A stretch of 64,000 nt of DNA from assembly GCA_963575745.1 (NCBI GenBank), contig CAUYUJ010017838.1, forward strand, positions 539,585-603,584, given 5' to 3'. Position numbers and translations under genes: made by a program. The DNA comes from Prorocentrum cordatum (Eukaryota; Sar; Dinophyceae; Prorocentrales; Prorocentraceae). This document shows, one piece after another, positions 53,868 through 64,000 of this stretch (the first letter of the stretch is position 1; each line of letters starts with the position of its first letter). The notes below the pieces were generated by a model. It was given only the letters and a program-made list of their open reading frames with translations, did not search any database and had not been told where the DNA came from.

Positions 53868-56800
53868 TCAGAACCAGCCAGATACCAGCGGAAGCCACGG
53901 GCCCGCTGCTGCCAATACACCAGAAAAACGGCCTTTGAGATCCATTAGGCTGAACACCCTGCGGTTGAAGGTAAGCCGATGGCAGAACTGAGCCACATCG
54001 CGAAGAGACGCGTTTAAAGATTCATCTGCAAAGCAGTGGTACAATTTGGCCGCTCCTTGGAACCGCATCCTGATGGCAAGGATTTGGGGGCGATGGCTGA
54101 GGGGGGGAGGAGGAGGGGGTGGGAAGTAGGGGGGTGAGGGGGAGGGAGGGGGAGGGAAACGTAAGGGAAGAGGAGAAGTCGGAGGAGGGTGGAAGGACGC
54201 GGGCGTCAATGTCTCCGCTGTCTGCGTCGACCAGCCGCAGTTTTCAACCGCCAGGGGGGGTGGGGGGTCAAGGCCGGCCACCGCGCTCCTCGAAGGAGCG
54301 TATTGTGAACGTGGTTGCTGTATCTCCAGGATTTCCCACTCTGTTTTGCCGTTGTTTTCTCGGGCCACCCAGAGGCCCCTGGCCGCCGTCGCCTGGGCCC
54401 CCCCCCCGAACGCCATGAGCTCGCCAGCTCATGTTTTGGTTTTCGCCCTCCTCATCGTCCCCCCTTCTCTCCTCCTCCCCCCTTCCCCCTCGTTTCCTAT
54501 ACTCTCACCTCTTCCCCTCCCTCCTCTCCCACCCCTCACCTCCCTTCCCTCTCCTCCACCTCCCCTCCTCGCCCCTCCCCTCCCGCGTGGCTCTCCCCTT
54601 TAATTCCCTGGGCCCTCCGTGGCGGGGCTGGGCTCGCATGCTTATCAGGGGGCGGGGGGGGAGGTGCTGCCCTGCGCGTGTCATGCGGAACGGCCGACGC
54701 CAACGCTATCCGCTTGACCCCCATTCCTTCGGCGGATCCTCTTTCCCCCCTTACGTTTCCCGCTTCGCCCTTGGTCCTGCATACGAGATGCCCAATCTGA
54801 TGACTCTTGGGGGTTGGCTTCACCCCCGCAGCTCTGCAGCACATGTTGAAGGACGTCAGATGTGATATCATACGCCTGTACCCATCATATGGAACGGTAG
54901 CCTTGTGACTGCGCATCTCATCGGCAAATCGTTTCAAGTGCCATCCCGCGCCTATCATTGGACCCCCATGTACTTCGAGGCCACCGAATTTGACAAGCAT
55001 ATCATGTGCGAACTCCAGAATAACCGCGCACTCGCCAGCTTTCAAGCTCATGTTGCTCCCAGGGTGCAGCGGGTTCTGGAGCGGATGTTCTGATCGGTTA
55101 TGGGGGGGGAGTGTGGGGCGACGAGCGAGCGCGATCTGAAGCAGCTCGCAATTTTCACAAGGGGAATCCAAGGGCACCCCATCGTGCAGCGATTTCTCGC
55201 GAGAGCGGCCCCCTCGTGAAGACTGCGAGCTGCAAAAAATCACGCCCGCGCGAGTGGCGCAGAAGGCAGACGTGGGACTCGTACAATCTTAAATGCCTCC
55301 GCGCGGGGACGGCGGGCCAACTGACGACTGGGCCGAGCACGAGCACGAGCGTCGCAGACTGGCGAGGCCGCCCGACGCCTCGCTGCTTCGACTTGCACCC
55401 TGGCCTGCATGCCCCTCCCTGTCTTGGCTCTCCTCCTACCGTCCTTAGCCGCCTCATATGCCCCTCCTCTTCGTGTTCATCTCCTCTGCCTGTCGCCCTC
55501 CAATCCTCCCGCGTTGCCCCCGTGCTTCCCCGAGGCTATCCTTACCGGCCTCGAGCCGCTCCTGGAAGCATGTTCGACGATCGTCCCACCTCCCATCTTA
55601 GTGCCGTCTGTGCTTCTCCTGTCTCGTTCCCCCCTCCCCCTCTTTAACCTGACCTCCATCCTCGTCTCGCTCCCCCTAGATCCCCCCCCCTCGCACAACA
55701 CGCGCGCACATGCAACAACAAAACGCGCTCCTGCAATGTGTGCCCAAGTCGCTTGCCCAACACACCAACTGTCAACGAACCTTGGTACCTGTTTTTGATA
55801 GGGATGCCTTTGTCCACCTGCCATTTGTCGAGCTCGGCCGAAAGGAAGGGCATGCTAGATACAACAACTATTTCCACGTCGCCACATATGTTCCACGGGT
55901 TTCGCAGCACAACGCGCCATAACGCAGATGAAATATAACGCATAACAGGTCCATAGTAAACACTGTGGAGCGCATCTATTGCAAGCGTGCCTACTGGTGT
56001 TGAATGCAACGTGTTGCAGAACAACGGGCAGCGATGGTTAACAGCGTCCATGCATTTGGATCCATCATATCTTGCTCGCCACAAGCGCACAACTGTCGGG
56101 GCGGGAATATTCTCGAGCGCAGCGACGCCCCACAATTCATCTGACGGCTCCAACCTATCACCACGAACAACAAGCACACCGTTTACACGAGTGTCTCTAT
56201 ATACTACACGACCGCCTATTCTAGTTTTGTCTCTGGTCCAGCGCAGCGCATCGCAGAGCTCTTTACGGTCTAGATTATTTCGAAGTTGCACGACGACCTC
56301 ACACCTAAGACAGTCTCGAGCGTAATCTTCCTTGGTCCTGTATGGATACGGCAACTCACCAAAATCTTCGTCCAGCTCACAATCATGGTCAAACAGCTCA
56401 GCTTTCCCGAGGACGCAAAATTGGCATGGCGAGTGTGATTTTGCCCAGCTCCCGAGGCCGAGGGACTGGCACTGCTCGGCCCAGTCACCCTTCAAGTAAA
56501 TCAGCACACAAGAGAAACCTAAGGGGCCTTGGTTCTTGACTGGACTGTGCGCGGGCCAAGCGTCGCCAGTGTGGGTTCGTGGCGGTGGAATCCCGTGCGC
56601 CAGGGACTCCAGTTGCCACTGCAACGTTTTGTGAATGGGCCACAAACTACACCACCCCCTGCACCCACAAGAACACATGTCGGCACTTTTAAGCGCCGTG
56701 AAAAAATGCCTGCGTTGCGTGATAAGGTTGACAGCCCATGCGCCCAAGACCGACTCGGAGCGGCCAGCAGCCTGAGTGATAAATCGGACTCCGTCCAGGT

Positions 56801-57317
56801 AAACTGCTATTGGCACTGGCAACGTTAACCCAAGCTGCTGTGCCTCCAGGACACGCGGATGATTTTTAAATACAGGTACGTCTAGGATGCACTCGTCGGT
56901 TCTATCTTCTGCAGCTGTCCCAAGGGTTCGCATGACGGTTGTGTCCGAGGCGACCTCCTGAGCAAACGAGTCCCATAACGCACGTACAGGCACATCATAT
57001 ACTGCGCGATGCGCATGCATTTTTTTGTTCATCGGAACCTTTACATAATGAAGCAGGCCTGGGTCAGGTAGCACTCGATCTAGGTGTTCCTGGAATTTAC
57101 CAGCATTCTGCGCACTAGGGTCATAAGCGTACGTCGAGAACGAACCACCTTGCACCCCCGCTCGGTCAGCAAACCAACAGACCGAACACAAGTCTTTTGC
57201 GGTGAAGCGGCACTTTGCATAGAGATCCAAGAAATATTTCAATAGATCAGCGCCAGCTTCCCGCTCCACGGATGCGCGGGGGGCCCATCTGGGCGGTGGC
57301 GACGCAGCAGTTGCCAT
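53868..57317 (-). CDS. Gene F: DDE-type transposase-like protein, three exons
   Basis: Start ATG 57317 (MATAASPPPRW). Exon 1 runs to about 55,755. Exon 2 is about 55,055-54,777 (MSLKAGECAVILEFAHDMLV to KSHQIGHLVCR). Exon 3 is 54,069-53,868 (MRFQGAAKLYHCFADESLNA to the stop). Intron 2 (54,070-54,776) is GA-AG inside a CAGGA direct repeat, and the join gives HLVCRMRFQG in phase. Likely catalytic acids are the D of AVYLDGVRF (about residue 180), the D of AIDALHSVYYG, and the E of FADESLN. A Cys-rich insert (CSCGCRGWCSLW, later SPCQFC) lies between the first two. The order resembles Tnp2/Plavaka-like cut-and-paste transposases; the call is motif-based inference. No inverted terminal repeats were found flanking it. 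Confidence 0.65.
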
Positions 57318-57356
57318 CGCGTTGCAGCGCAGGGCAGCTCTTAATAGGGCACACCG

Positions 57357-57370
57357 TCGAGCCAACATGT
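57357..57370 (-). other. Weak spliced-leader-like sequence 5' of gene F
   Basis: Minus strand reads CATGTTGGCTCGAC, sharing TTGGCTC and about 11 of 15 positions with the 3' part of the dinoflagellate spliced leader, 40 bp upstream of the gene F ATG. It is too degraded to stand alone and is listed because three other ORFs have a similar sequence in the same place. Confidence 0.2.
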
Positions 57371-59562
57371 GCGTCGCATGCATGCGCCGTGATGCGCGCG
57401 CGCGCGCCGTGCCACACCGCAGCTGTTCCACGCAGCGCACGCAGCGCGCGTGCTTTGGTGGGGACGGGTCTCGAGCGAAGCTCTAGAATAGTCCCGAACC
57501 CGCGGCGGTGCTCGGTGAAAGAGAGGCCCCCTCAAGGAAACGGGTGGGGGTGGGGAGTTGGGGTTATCCAGGATGCCTCGCCGAGCTGGCTGCCTTCTCA
57601 CGATGCATCGCCGATCTGACATGCCTATCACTCCCTAGCTGGCCTCATCCGCCTCCCCCCGTCTCGCTGTTGTGTGTTATCCCTTGGTGTGGTGTTCCTC
57701 CTGTTTCTCATCAAGTTTGCGCTGCTCGCAGTGCCCCTTCAATGCCTGCTCCGACACCTCAGGATCGTGCATTGGGGCGTCGTGTAATAGATGTATCGGC
57801 CGATGCGAGTTCTGCAGCTTGCCCGCAGGCACGAATGCATACAATGCTGGGCGTTCCTTCCGACTGCCAAGGGAACATTCGGTTTGCCGCGTGGGCCATT
57901 TTTTCGTTCAGCCATTCGACCCTGCATTGCTCCTGCTCATCATTGACACCCATCGCGGGTGGTCTCGATCGGAATGGCAACTATCGGGCATAATGTCTCA
58001 TCGCCGTCGCAGTCTCAATCGTTGGGGGGGCCTGAACAGGCGTGGCGCTGTGGTTTCGAGGGCCAGCAAAGAAGTGCGAACGAAGACGACGTCCTCGATC
58101 GACGGCAACAGCGATCGACGACTGAGATCCACGAAGACGATGGTCGACGACGACGCGTGCCGAGCCAGCGGCCCAGGTGCTCAACGAGGAGGCGCCATGA
58201 TATCGGCCGACGCCACTCCGCCGACCCTGGCGGCCAAAGCGGATGGTCCGTCTTCGGCTTTTGTGCCCTATATGTAGGTATTCGACCCAGTTCCCGTCGC
58301 CGCCGTTGCCGTCGCCGCCGCCGTCGTTGTCGCCGTCATTTCGCCAGCGCCGTCACCGTCACTGCCCTAATCCCCTCCCCATCCTTCCCATCGTCATCGC
58401 CATGCCGATATTGGCCATCTAGGGTCAACGACGTGCCGCCGCACTGACCCAGCGACGACAGTGGAGCACGAATGCGCTAGGCGCGAGCCTCGAACACACG
58501 AGCGCGGCGCTATCTGTGAGGACCGCCGTGTGTCCACCGTTGTTTTCGCACCAACAGAAAGTGAGACGCTGCACCTGAACTCCGTTGCGCCCCCACCGCC
58601 GTCAAAGAGCAGGCCTTGCGGGCACGCCGCCACGAGAGAGGCATATGTGTTCCCTCTCACGCGCACTGATGGAGAGGATATGGTTCCCCTCCTAGACAAA
58701 AAGAAACGAGGACTTGCACCTGTCTCACCTTGCGGTCTCATGGCCACCTTGATCATTCTTCAAGAACATACACGTGTTGCTGTGTGCTCTCACTGTCTTG
58801 CTGTCCTGTTACGCTCTGTCTGCGTTCGTTGTTGTTGTATGTATCTCTCTCTCGTTGATCCCTCTATTCTGCTCTGTCCCTGGCCTTATGATTGCATTAA
58901 TTCTCCCCTATCTCTTCGCTATCCCTCTCTCTCTCTCTCTCTCTCTGTCTTCCCCTCTCTCTCTCTCTCTCGCTCTCTCTCTCTCTCTCGCTCTTGTTAT
59001 CCCTGCAACCCTTGCTCTTGCAGCCCGACCTCTCCCTCTCTCACTGTATCTCGAGTCTTTACCTGTTCCCGTCATGTGCACTGTCTCGTCACTGTCTCTC
59101 TCCTCTACTTCTCTTCTCCCTATCTCGCTGCATCTCTCCCAGCAATCTCGCTGTTGCATGTTCTCTCATGCAACACTCTCGATCGATCAGGTGGCCGAGC
59201 CCCAGAGACACGCAACTTCACAGGCATACCCCAGCGCAGACAATCTCAAGATCTAGTTGGCAGCTGTAGGCCAGAGCTTTATCCTGATATATCATTGTGT
59301 TTTCTCGGTTCCGAAAGTGAAAACTCGCAATCTGGATTTCACATGCCAAATCATCCGGGCGTGAACTTGCGTGTGAAAATAAACGCGCCTGTCGATTTTA
59401 CGAGGATGTCTCGGGCGAAAGCCATGTGAAATTCATTTTCACACGGGTGTGATTGGGCATGTGAAATCGTAGTTTTCACATGGGTGGTTTTCGGACCCCA
59501 GGGGCCGGCTAACCAATACATGCACCATAACTCGTTTAGATCTCAGAGATCTGCGAGCTCCC
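57371..59562. other. Gene-free stretch between genes F and G
   Basis: Includes GC-rich CGCGCGCG (57,397-57,410), GCCGTC-type trinucleotide repeats (58,285-58,345), a TC tract (58,925-58,990) and clustered TTTCACAC/GTGTGAAA inverted repeats (59,335-59,490). No exon is recognised in any frame. Confidence 0.5.
58925..58992. repeat. TC microsatellite
   Basis: (CT)n tract with a few interruptions, about 65 bp. Confidence 0.85.
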
Positions 59563-61240
59563 CTACTGCTTGGGCTTGGGCTTGGCCTTGCCCTTGCCCT
59601 TCGGCTTGGGCTTGGCCTCGCCCGACAAGCCCAAGCGCCTCCTCGTCTTCAGAGCGTGCATGTCCTCGAGCGCATCCAAGAGGCTCCCCACTGACTTCAG
59701 GGACGAGGACAAGCCAGACAGCGTGACGAGCAAGTCCTGAAAGTCAGTGGCCTCCAACTCCTTCTTCACTTTCGCGATGTCCTGCAGGCGCGTCGCGAGG
59801 GCCAGGGTCTTGCTGAGCTTCTTCTCGTTGAGCACGTTGACCTGCTGCTGGAGTTCCTTGAAGTCGCCGTCCTCAGCAGCCCATCCCCAGTGGTCGAGGT
59901 TGTCCTTCACCATCTGCTCTGTGGTATCAGCCCTCCCCGTAAGCTTCATCAGCTTGTCAAAATTCTCCTTCGCTGACTTCATCAGGACCTGATCTGCAGA
60001 CCTGGGCTGCCTCGGCTGCCTCGGCGCCTTCTCTGGAGGCGCCTTCTCCTCTGGGCTGGCCCCAGCCGCCGCGCCTGCGCCAGCTGGAGGGGCCTGCCCC
60101 TGCAGCGCATGCGCTGCTGCTGGAAGAGCCTGCTGCACCTGCGAGATCGCCGCAGCTGGCGCCGTAGCGTCCTTAGAAATGCATTCGTCATCATCAGCAG
60201 CATCACCATCAGCATCATCCACATCATCATCATCATCATCATCATCATCACCAACATCATCATCTTCAACACTACCATCATGGATCCCTCCTCCTTCGCC
60301 AGCCTCCTACGTATCCCTTTTGCCTCCCCCTACTTCTCCTCCTCTCACCTCCTCGACCTGGCGCCCTCCTCCGCCTACTCTAACGGAAAACTATTATGGT
60401 CCGCCCTCCTCCTTCCCTTTCCTCCTCCTCCTCCCCTCCTCCTCCTCATCCTCCTCCGCGAGCCCTGCCCCGACGGCTGTCCCTCAAGCGCTGCTCGTCG
60501 TTCGACCACTCGGAGAAGGTGGACCAGGCCTCGACGAAGTGCTTGTTGTAGCCCTCAGCCCGAGAGGACTCTCTCGCGCCGTCGTTCACTGCCCACTGCC
60601 CCAATCGCCATCGTCGGGATAAGTGTGATACTACTCGGGATGTCACCGCCCTCGGGGAAATTGTGATACTACTCAGTTGTCGCCGTCGGTCGTGGGATCG
60701 ATCGGCCGTAGGATCGACATTCGTTTCGATTCGGCTGCTGAGAACACGGCGCGGGTCAGGTATAGGCATCGCAGCGCCTCCGTCATGCTGTCAAAATATA
60801 TCCAAGGAGGTCCAAGAAGCATACATTTTGCAAAATACTTCGATGCCTGGCGGGGCTGTCTGTCCATCCCCTCTCTCCTCTCTCCACATCGTTCTTCTCG
60901 CTGGCTGTCCACGATTATCTTCGCGGCCACCTCTTTCCAACGCCCCTCGCCAGCTCGGCCCATTCTCCGCTCGCACCCTGGAAAACAGTGGGCGCCGATC
61001 GGGTTTCTCACGTGGTTTCGAGCTCGGAGGCCCTGGCGATTTCGACTGCGGTTCTTGTTGCTTCCGAGGGTGGTGCAAGAATTGATCGAGCCCGCTGCGC
61101 CTGTATGAAGCCTAGCTTTCCCCCTCCCTCTTTCCACGCCACTCTCCCGAGTGGCATGTATGTTCCATTAGTATACTCGGTGGTCGAGTACTGCGCGGAC
61201 CGCTTCTTTATCTCCTCTGGGAACGGCCAGTGCTGACAAC
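59563..61240 (-). CDS. Gene G: unrecognised protein, 3' exons with coiled coil and Lys/Pro tail
   Basis: The last exon is 60,171-59,563 (203 codons including the TAG stop). It opens after CTAAG with DATAPAAAISQVQQALPAAA, has a Pro-rich linker, then QVLMKSAKENFDKLMKLTGR and a heptad-like LQQQVNVLNEKKLSKTLAL, consistent with a coiled coil, and ends PKPKGKGKAKPKPKQ. A likely upstream exon is about 60,620-60,474 (AEGYNKHFVEAWSTFSEWSN). A possible further exon lies near 61,240-61,120 (PFPEEIKKRSAQYSTTEYTN). The tail resembles that of gene B and suggests binding to nucleic acid or other polyanions. No domain is recognised and the 5' end is not found. Confidence 0.5.
60184..60260. repeat. CAT microsatellite in gene G intron
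   Basis: (ATC)n tract of about 75 bp just 5' (coding strand) of the last exon of gene G. Confidence 0.85.
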
Positions 61241-61327
61241 CAGTTTGCACGTCCCTTCTACTTGCTTCCTCCTCTTCCTCCTACTCCTCTTCCTCTCCTC
61301 ATTCTCCGTATACCTCTCCTCCTCCTC

Positions 61328-61427
61328 NNNNNNNNNNNNNNNNNNNNNNNNNNNNNNNNNNNNNNNNNNNNNNNNNNNNNNNNNNNNNNNNNNNNNNNNN
61401 NNNNNNNNNNNNNNNNNNNNNNNNNNN
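61328..61427. other. Assembly gap of 100 N
   Basis: Exactly 100 undetermined bases, the usual placeholder for a gap of unknown size. It is flanked by a CTC tract on the left and a tandem repeat on the right, which explains the break. Confidence 0.98.
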
Positions 61428-61690
61428 CCCCCCCCTGCAAAATCCGTCCCGGGCTCCCCCCCAGCACGCCCTGACCACACCCCACCACGCCTGACATCCC
61501 CAGCCTTCTGGAGCCCCTGTGCTTCCATTCTTAGGGGCACTCTGCAAAATCCGTCCCGGGACCCCCCCCCGCCACGCCCCCCCCCACGCCTGACACCCCA
61601 TGCTTCCAGGAGCGCCTGCGCATCCGTTCTTAGGGACCCCCACTTTGTAAAATCCGTCCCGGGACCCCCCCGGGACACGCTCCCACCACG
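61428..61690. repeat. Tandem repeat of about 100-bp units next to the gap
   Basis: Three units share AAAATCCGTCCCGGGACCCC (61,439, 61,538 and 61,650), CACGCCTGACA, and CCTG.GC.TCC.TTCTTAGGG. The first is cut by the gap, so the real array is probably longer. Confidence 0.8.
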
Positions 61691-61839
61691 CCGCCCAATA
61701 GACCTGCAGGAGAAGTTTGCGCGAGGCATCCTCCCCGACCCCAGTCAAGCCTTTGCCAAGCCCGCTTGGGGCCTGGTGTGGAAGTTCAGGGTTGAAAGGC
61801 TGGGGGCGCCGCTGGCCCTGGAGGAAGGCCAAATTGTTC

Positions 61840-62060
61840 TGCGACGTGTCGGGCCCGGATGGCCTGTTTCCGTCTTTCCGTGTTGCTGGCTGGGGGCTGT
61901 CGTTTTTTGACAAGGAGCTTCGCTACCTTGGAGGGTGGTTTGGAGGGGTTCCCCCGACTGAAACACCCGACCAAGTGGCACGAGACGGCGAGGATTTCGC
62001 TGTTCAGATGGCACTGCGACGCAGACTTGGCAATGCAGGAAAACGATTTAAAAATCGCCC
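61840..62060 (+). pseudogene. Possible RNase H-like fragment of a LINE-type element
   Basis: The only coding-like stretch favoured on the plus strand. One frame reads DGLFPSFRVAGWGLSFFDKE, then VPPTETPDQVARDGEDFAVQ and MALRRRLG. The order D-G, A-G-W-G, a variable strand, then an acidic residue in a helix ending in ALR resembles the RNase H domain of retroelement polyproteins. Frames before and after are broken. No reverse transcriptase is seen. The assignment is tentative. Confidence 0.3.
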
Positions 62061-62468
62061 ACCCACCCACCCACCCAGACCCCCCAAAATGATTGAGTGG
62101 GGCGGACTAATAGAATTCAGCCGCCGGAAACTGTTTTTTTAATCGTCCGCCCCCCGGCGTTTGCTTTTGCCCCTTTGGGGGGGCTGATTTTCTATTCGTC
62201 CTCCTTCGCTCGCTTGATCACCCGCAGCCGCGGGGGGGGGATTGCGGAGGGGGGGCGGGGTCATTAGGGAGAAGTTGGAGCGCGTTTCTTTATGTTCGGC
62301 GATGACGGGTGTCAGGGGGGGGGGGGGCGAGGGGGGTATGACGTGACGCCCCCCCCCGCCGTGTGGCTCCGGCACCACAGCCGCGCCCGCGCGCACGACG
62401 CGACGAGCGACGAGCGACGAGCGACGACGACGACGACGCGAGCAGCATGTAAGGTGGCGATCTGCCCA
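62061..62468. other. Gene-free stretch
   Basis: A CCCA run at 62,060-62,077, poly-G or G-rich runs (62,232-62,260 and 62,318-62,332), and CGACGA repeats (62,400-62,440). No exon. Confidence 0.5.
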
Positions 62469-62765
62469 TTGCGCCTGTGTGCACCACAGCGCTCGCGTGC
62501 ACCACGCCGCGCGTGTGCACCACAACGCCTGCGTACACCGCAACAACCGTGTGCAACGCACCGCCCGCGTATACCACAATACTTGGGAGCACTACAGCGC
62601 TGGTGTACATACGCCGCAGCAGCCATGTGCAACACAACGCCTGTGCTTGCTTGCACCGCAGCGCCTGTGCACGCCACACCGCCTCTACACCACAGCATCC
62701 GCGTGCAACGCAGCGCTGGTGTACACCACAGCGCCTGCGTGCATAGGACAGCTAGAAGGAGCATG
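62469..62765. repeat. Degenerate minisatellite, about 21-24-bp unit
   Basis: About 12 loose copies of GCGTGCACCACAGCGCCTG. The repeat makes His/Cys/Thr/Ala-rich artefactual ORFs on both strands. Confidence 0.75.
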
Positions 62766-62864
62766 TACGTCAGGATCTGCTGCGGACAACTAAACGCCAC
62801 GCCAGAACATGATGGACCCACGAACCCGGAAAGGGAAATAGACATGTGGAGCATGGACACGTTT

Positions 62865-63045
62865 TCATGATACCCAAACGGCAACACCTCACGAAACATC
62901 CCACGAACACCTCACGAAACAGCCCACGAGACACCTCACAACATCACGAGACACTCACGAACATTTCACGAGACCACACCCCGCGAACATCCCACGAGAC
63001 ACGAGAACACCCCACGAAACATTCCCACGACTCCAGAAACTAAGC
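62865..63045. repeat. Degenerate CACGA(A/G)ACA minisatellite
   Basis: Loose repeats of CACGARACACCTC-like 11-15-bp units. Confidence 0.7.
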
Positions 63046-63054
63046 ATCCGAGGC

Positions 63055-64000
63055 GGTGGGGTCGTGCTTGGGTGGGGTCGTGCTGGGGTGGGGTCGTGCT
63101 GGGTGTGGTCGTGCTGGGGAGTGGTCGTGCTGGGGTGTGGTCGTGCTGGGGGGTGGTCGTGCTGGGGGGTGGTCGTGCTGGGGCGTGGTCGTGCTGGGGC
63201 GTGGTCGTGCTGGGGCGTGGTCGTGCTGGGGCGTGGTCGTGCTGGGGTGTGGTCGTGCTGTGGTAAGGTCGTGCTGGGGTGCGGTCGTGCTGGGGTGTGG
63301 TCTTGCTGGGGTGGGGTCGTGCTGGGGTGGGATCGTGCTGGGGTGGGGTCGTGCTGGGGTGTGGTCGTGCTGGGGTGTGGTCGTGCTAGGGTGGGGTCGT
63401 GCTGGGGTGGGGTCGTGCTGGGGAGTGGTCGTGCTGGGGGGTGGTCGTGCTGGGGTGTGGTCATGCTGGGGCGTGGTCGTGCTGGTCGTGCTGGGGTCGT
63501 GCTGGGGTGGGGTCGTGCTGGGGTGGGTTCGTGCTGGGGTGCTCCGCACCCTGTGATTTATCGATCGGGTCGTGCTGGGGTGTGGTCGTGCTGGGGTGGG
63601 GTCGTGCTGGGGTGGTTTGCGGGGTGCTACCGCACCTGTGAATTTTATCGTGTCGTCGTGCTGGGGTGTGGTCGTGCTGGGGTGTGGTCGTGCTGGGGAG
63701 TGGTCGTGCTGGGGTGTGGTCGTGCTGGGGGGTGGTCGTGCTGGGGGGTGGTCGTGCTGGGGGGGTGGTCGTGCTGGGGGTGGTCGTGCTGGGGCGTGGT
63801 CGTGCTGGGGCGTGGTCGTGCTGGGGCGTGGTCGTGCTGGGGTGTGGTCGTGCTGTGGTGAGGTCGTGCTGGGGTGTGGTCGTGCTGGGGTGTGGTCTTG
63901 CTGGGGTAGGGTCGTGCTGGGGTCGGGTCGTGCTGGGGTGTGGTCGTGCTGGGGTATGGTCGTGCTGGGGTGGGTCGTGCTGGGGTGGGGTCGTGCTGGG
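63055..64000. repeat. GTCGTGCTGGGGTGTG minisatellite to the window end
   Basis: More than 50 copies of a 16-17-bp unit, GTCGTGCTGGGGTGTG, with variation mainly in the last 4 bases (TGTG, CGTG, GGTG, TGGG). Two related interruptions (63,539-63,567 and 63,619-63,652), both of form GGTGCT.CCGCACC..TGTGA..TTATCG, split the array. Similar runs of variants recur on both sides (63,115-63,320 and 63,690-63,900), which indicates a duplication of a larger block. Confidence 0.9.

Noticed and set aside
61230-61910. ORFs spanning the N run
   Set aside because: They exist only because undetermined bases are read as open codons.
63064-63861. 265-codon Trp/Gly/Val-rich protein
   Set aside because: It is the translation of the 16-17-bp minisatellite.

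Overview
This window looks like nuclear DNA of a dinoflagellate. The grounds are: degraded dinoflagellate spliced-leader (DinoSL) sequence just 5' of several open reading frames; introns using GA, GC and GT donors with AG acceptors, often bounded by short direct repeats; all well-supported multi-exon genes on one strand (minus); proteins with Lys/Ala/Pro-rich tails; and very abundant microsatellites, minisatellites and fold-back repeats. No rRNA, tRNA, bacterial operon signals or organellar genes were seen. The species cannot be named from this window.

Layout in plus coordinates (genes read right to left). 1-5.5 kb: repeats (CAA/CGA tract, 77-bp satellite, GAC-rich tandem units, fold-backs). 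5.5-7.35 kb: a SLC35F-type membrane transporter gene in four visible exons. 8.6-10.6 kb: a DDE-type transposase-like gene broken by two in-frame stops. 11.5-13.4 kb (gene B) and 14.6-19.6 kb (gene A): two unrecognised intron-containing genes, each with a DinoSL relic upstream of its ATG. 20.4-26 kb: a decayed minus-strand coding region with a retropepsin-like segment. 27.7-34.5 kb (gene D): an unrecognised six-exon gene whose introns hold mobile or fold-back repeats. 36.2-37.5 kb: a C5 cytosine DNA methyltransferase-like ORF. 38.0-39.6 kb: a palindromic satellite. 40.1-42 kb: coding fragments, one with a zinc-binding pattern. 43.9-48.5 kb (gene E): a transposase-like gene with an in-frame stop and a frameshift. 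48.6-53.8 kb: A-rich blocks and pyrimidine or CAT microsatellites. 53.9-57.3 kb (gene F): a second DDE-type transposase-like gene in three exons. 59.6-61.2 kb (gene G): the 3' part of an unrecognised gene. 61.3 kb: a 100-N gap. 61.4-64 kb: minisatellites and a possible plus-strand RNase H-like fragment.

The most informative pattern is how mobile DNA and gene structure are connected. Genes A and B carry spliced-leader relics, which indicates their coding sequences passed through trans-spliced mRNA back into DNA, yet both contain introns now, so those introns were probably gained later. Several introns of genes D and F have GA-AG ends inside a CAGGA direct repeat, as expected of intron-creating insertions. 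Terminal-inverted-repeat elements, fold-backs and a methyltransferase sit in and between the same genes. Splice sites given here were placed by eye from reading-frame continuity and are hypotheses until compared with cDNA.
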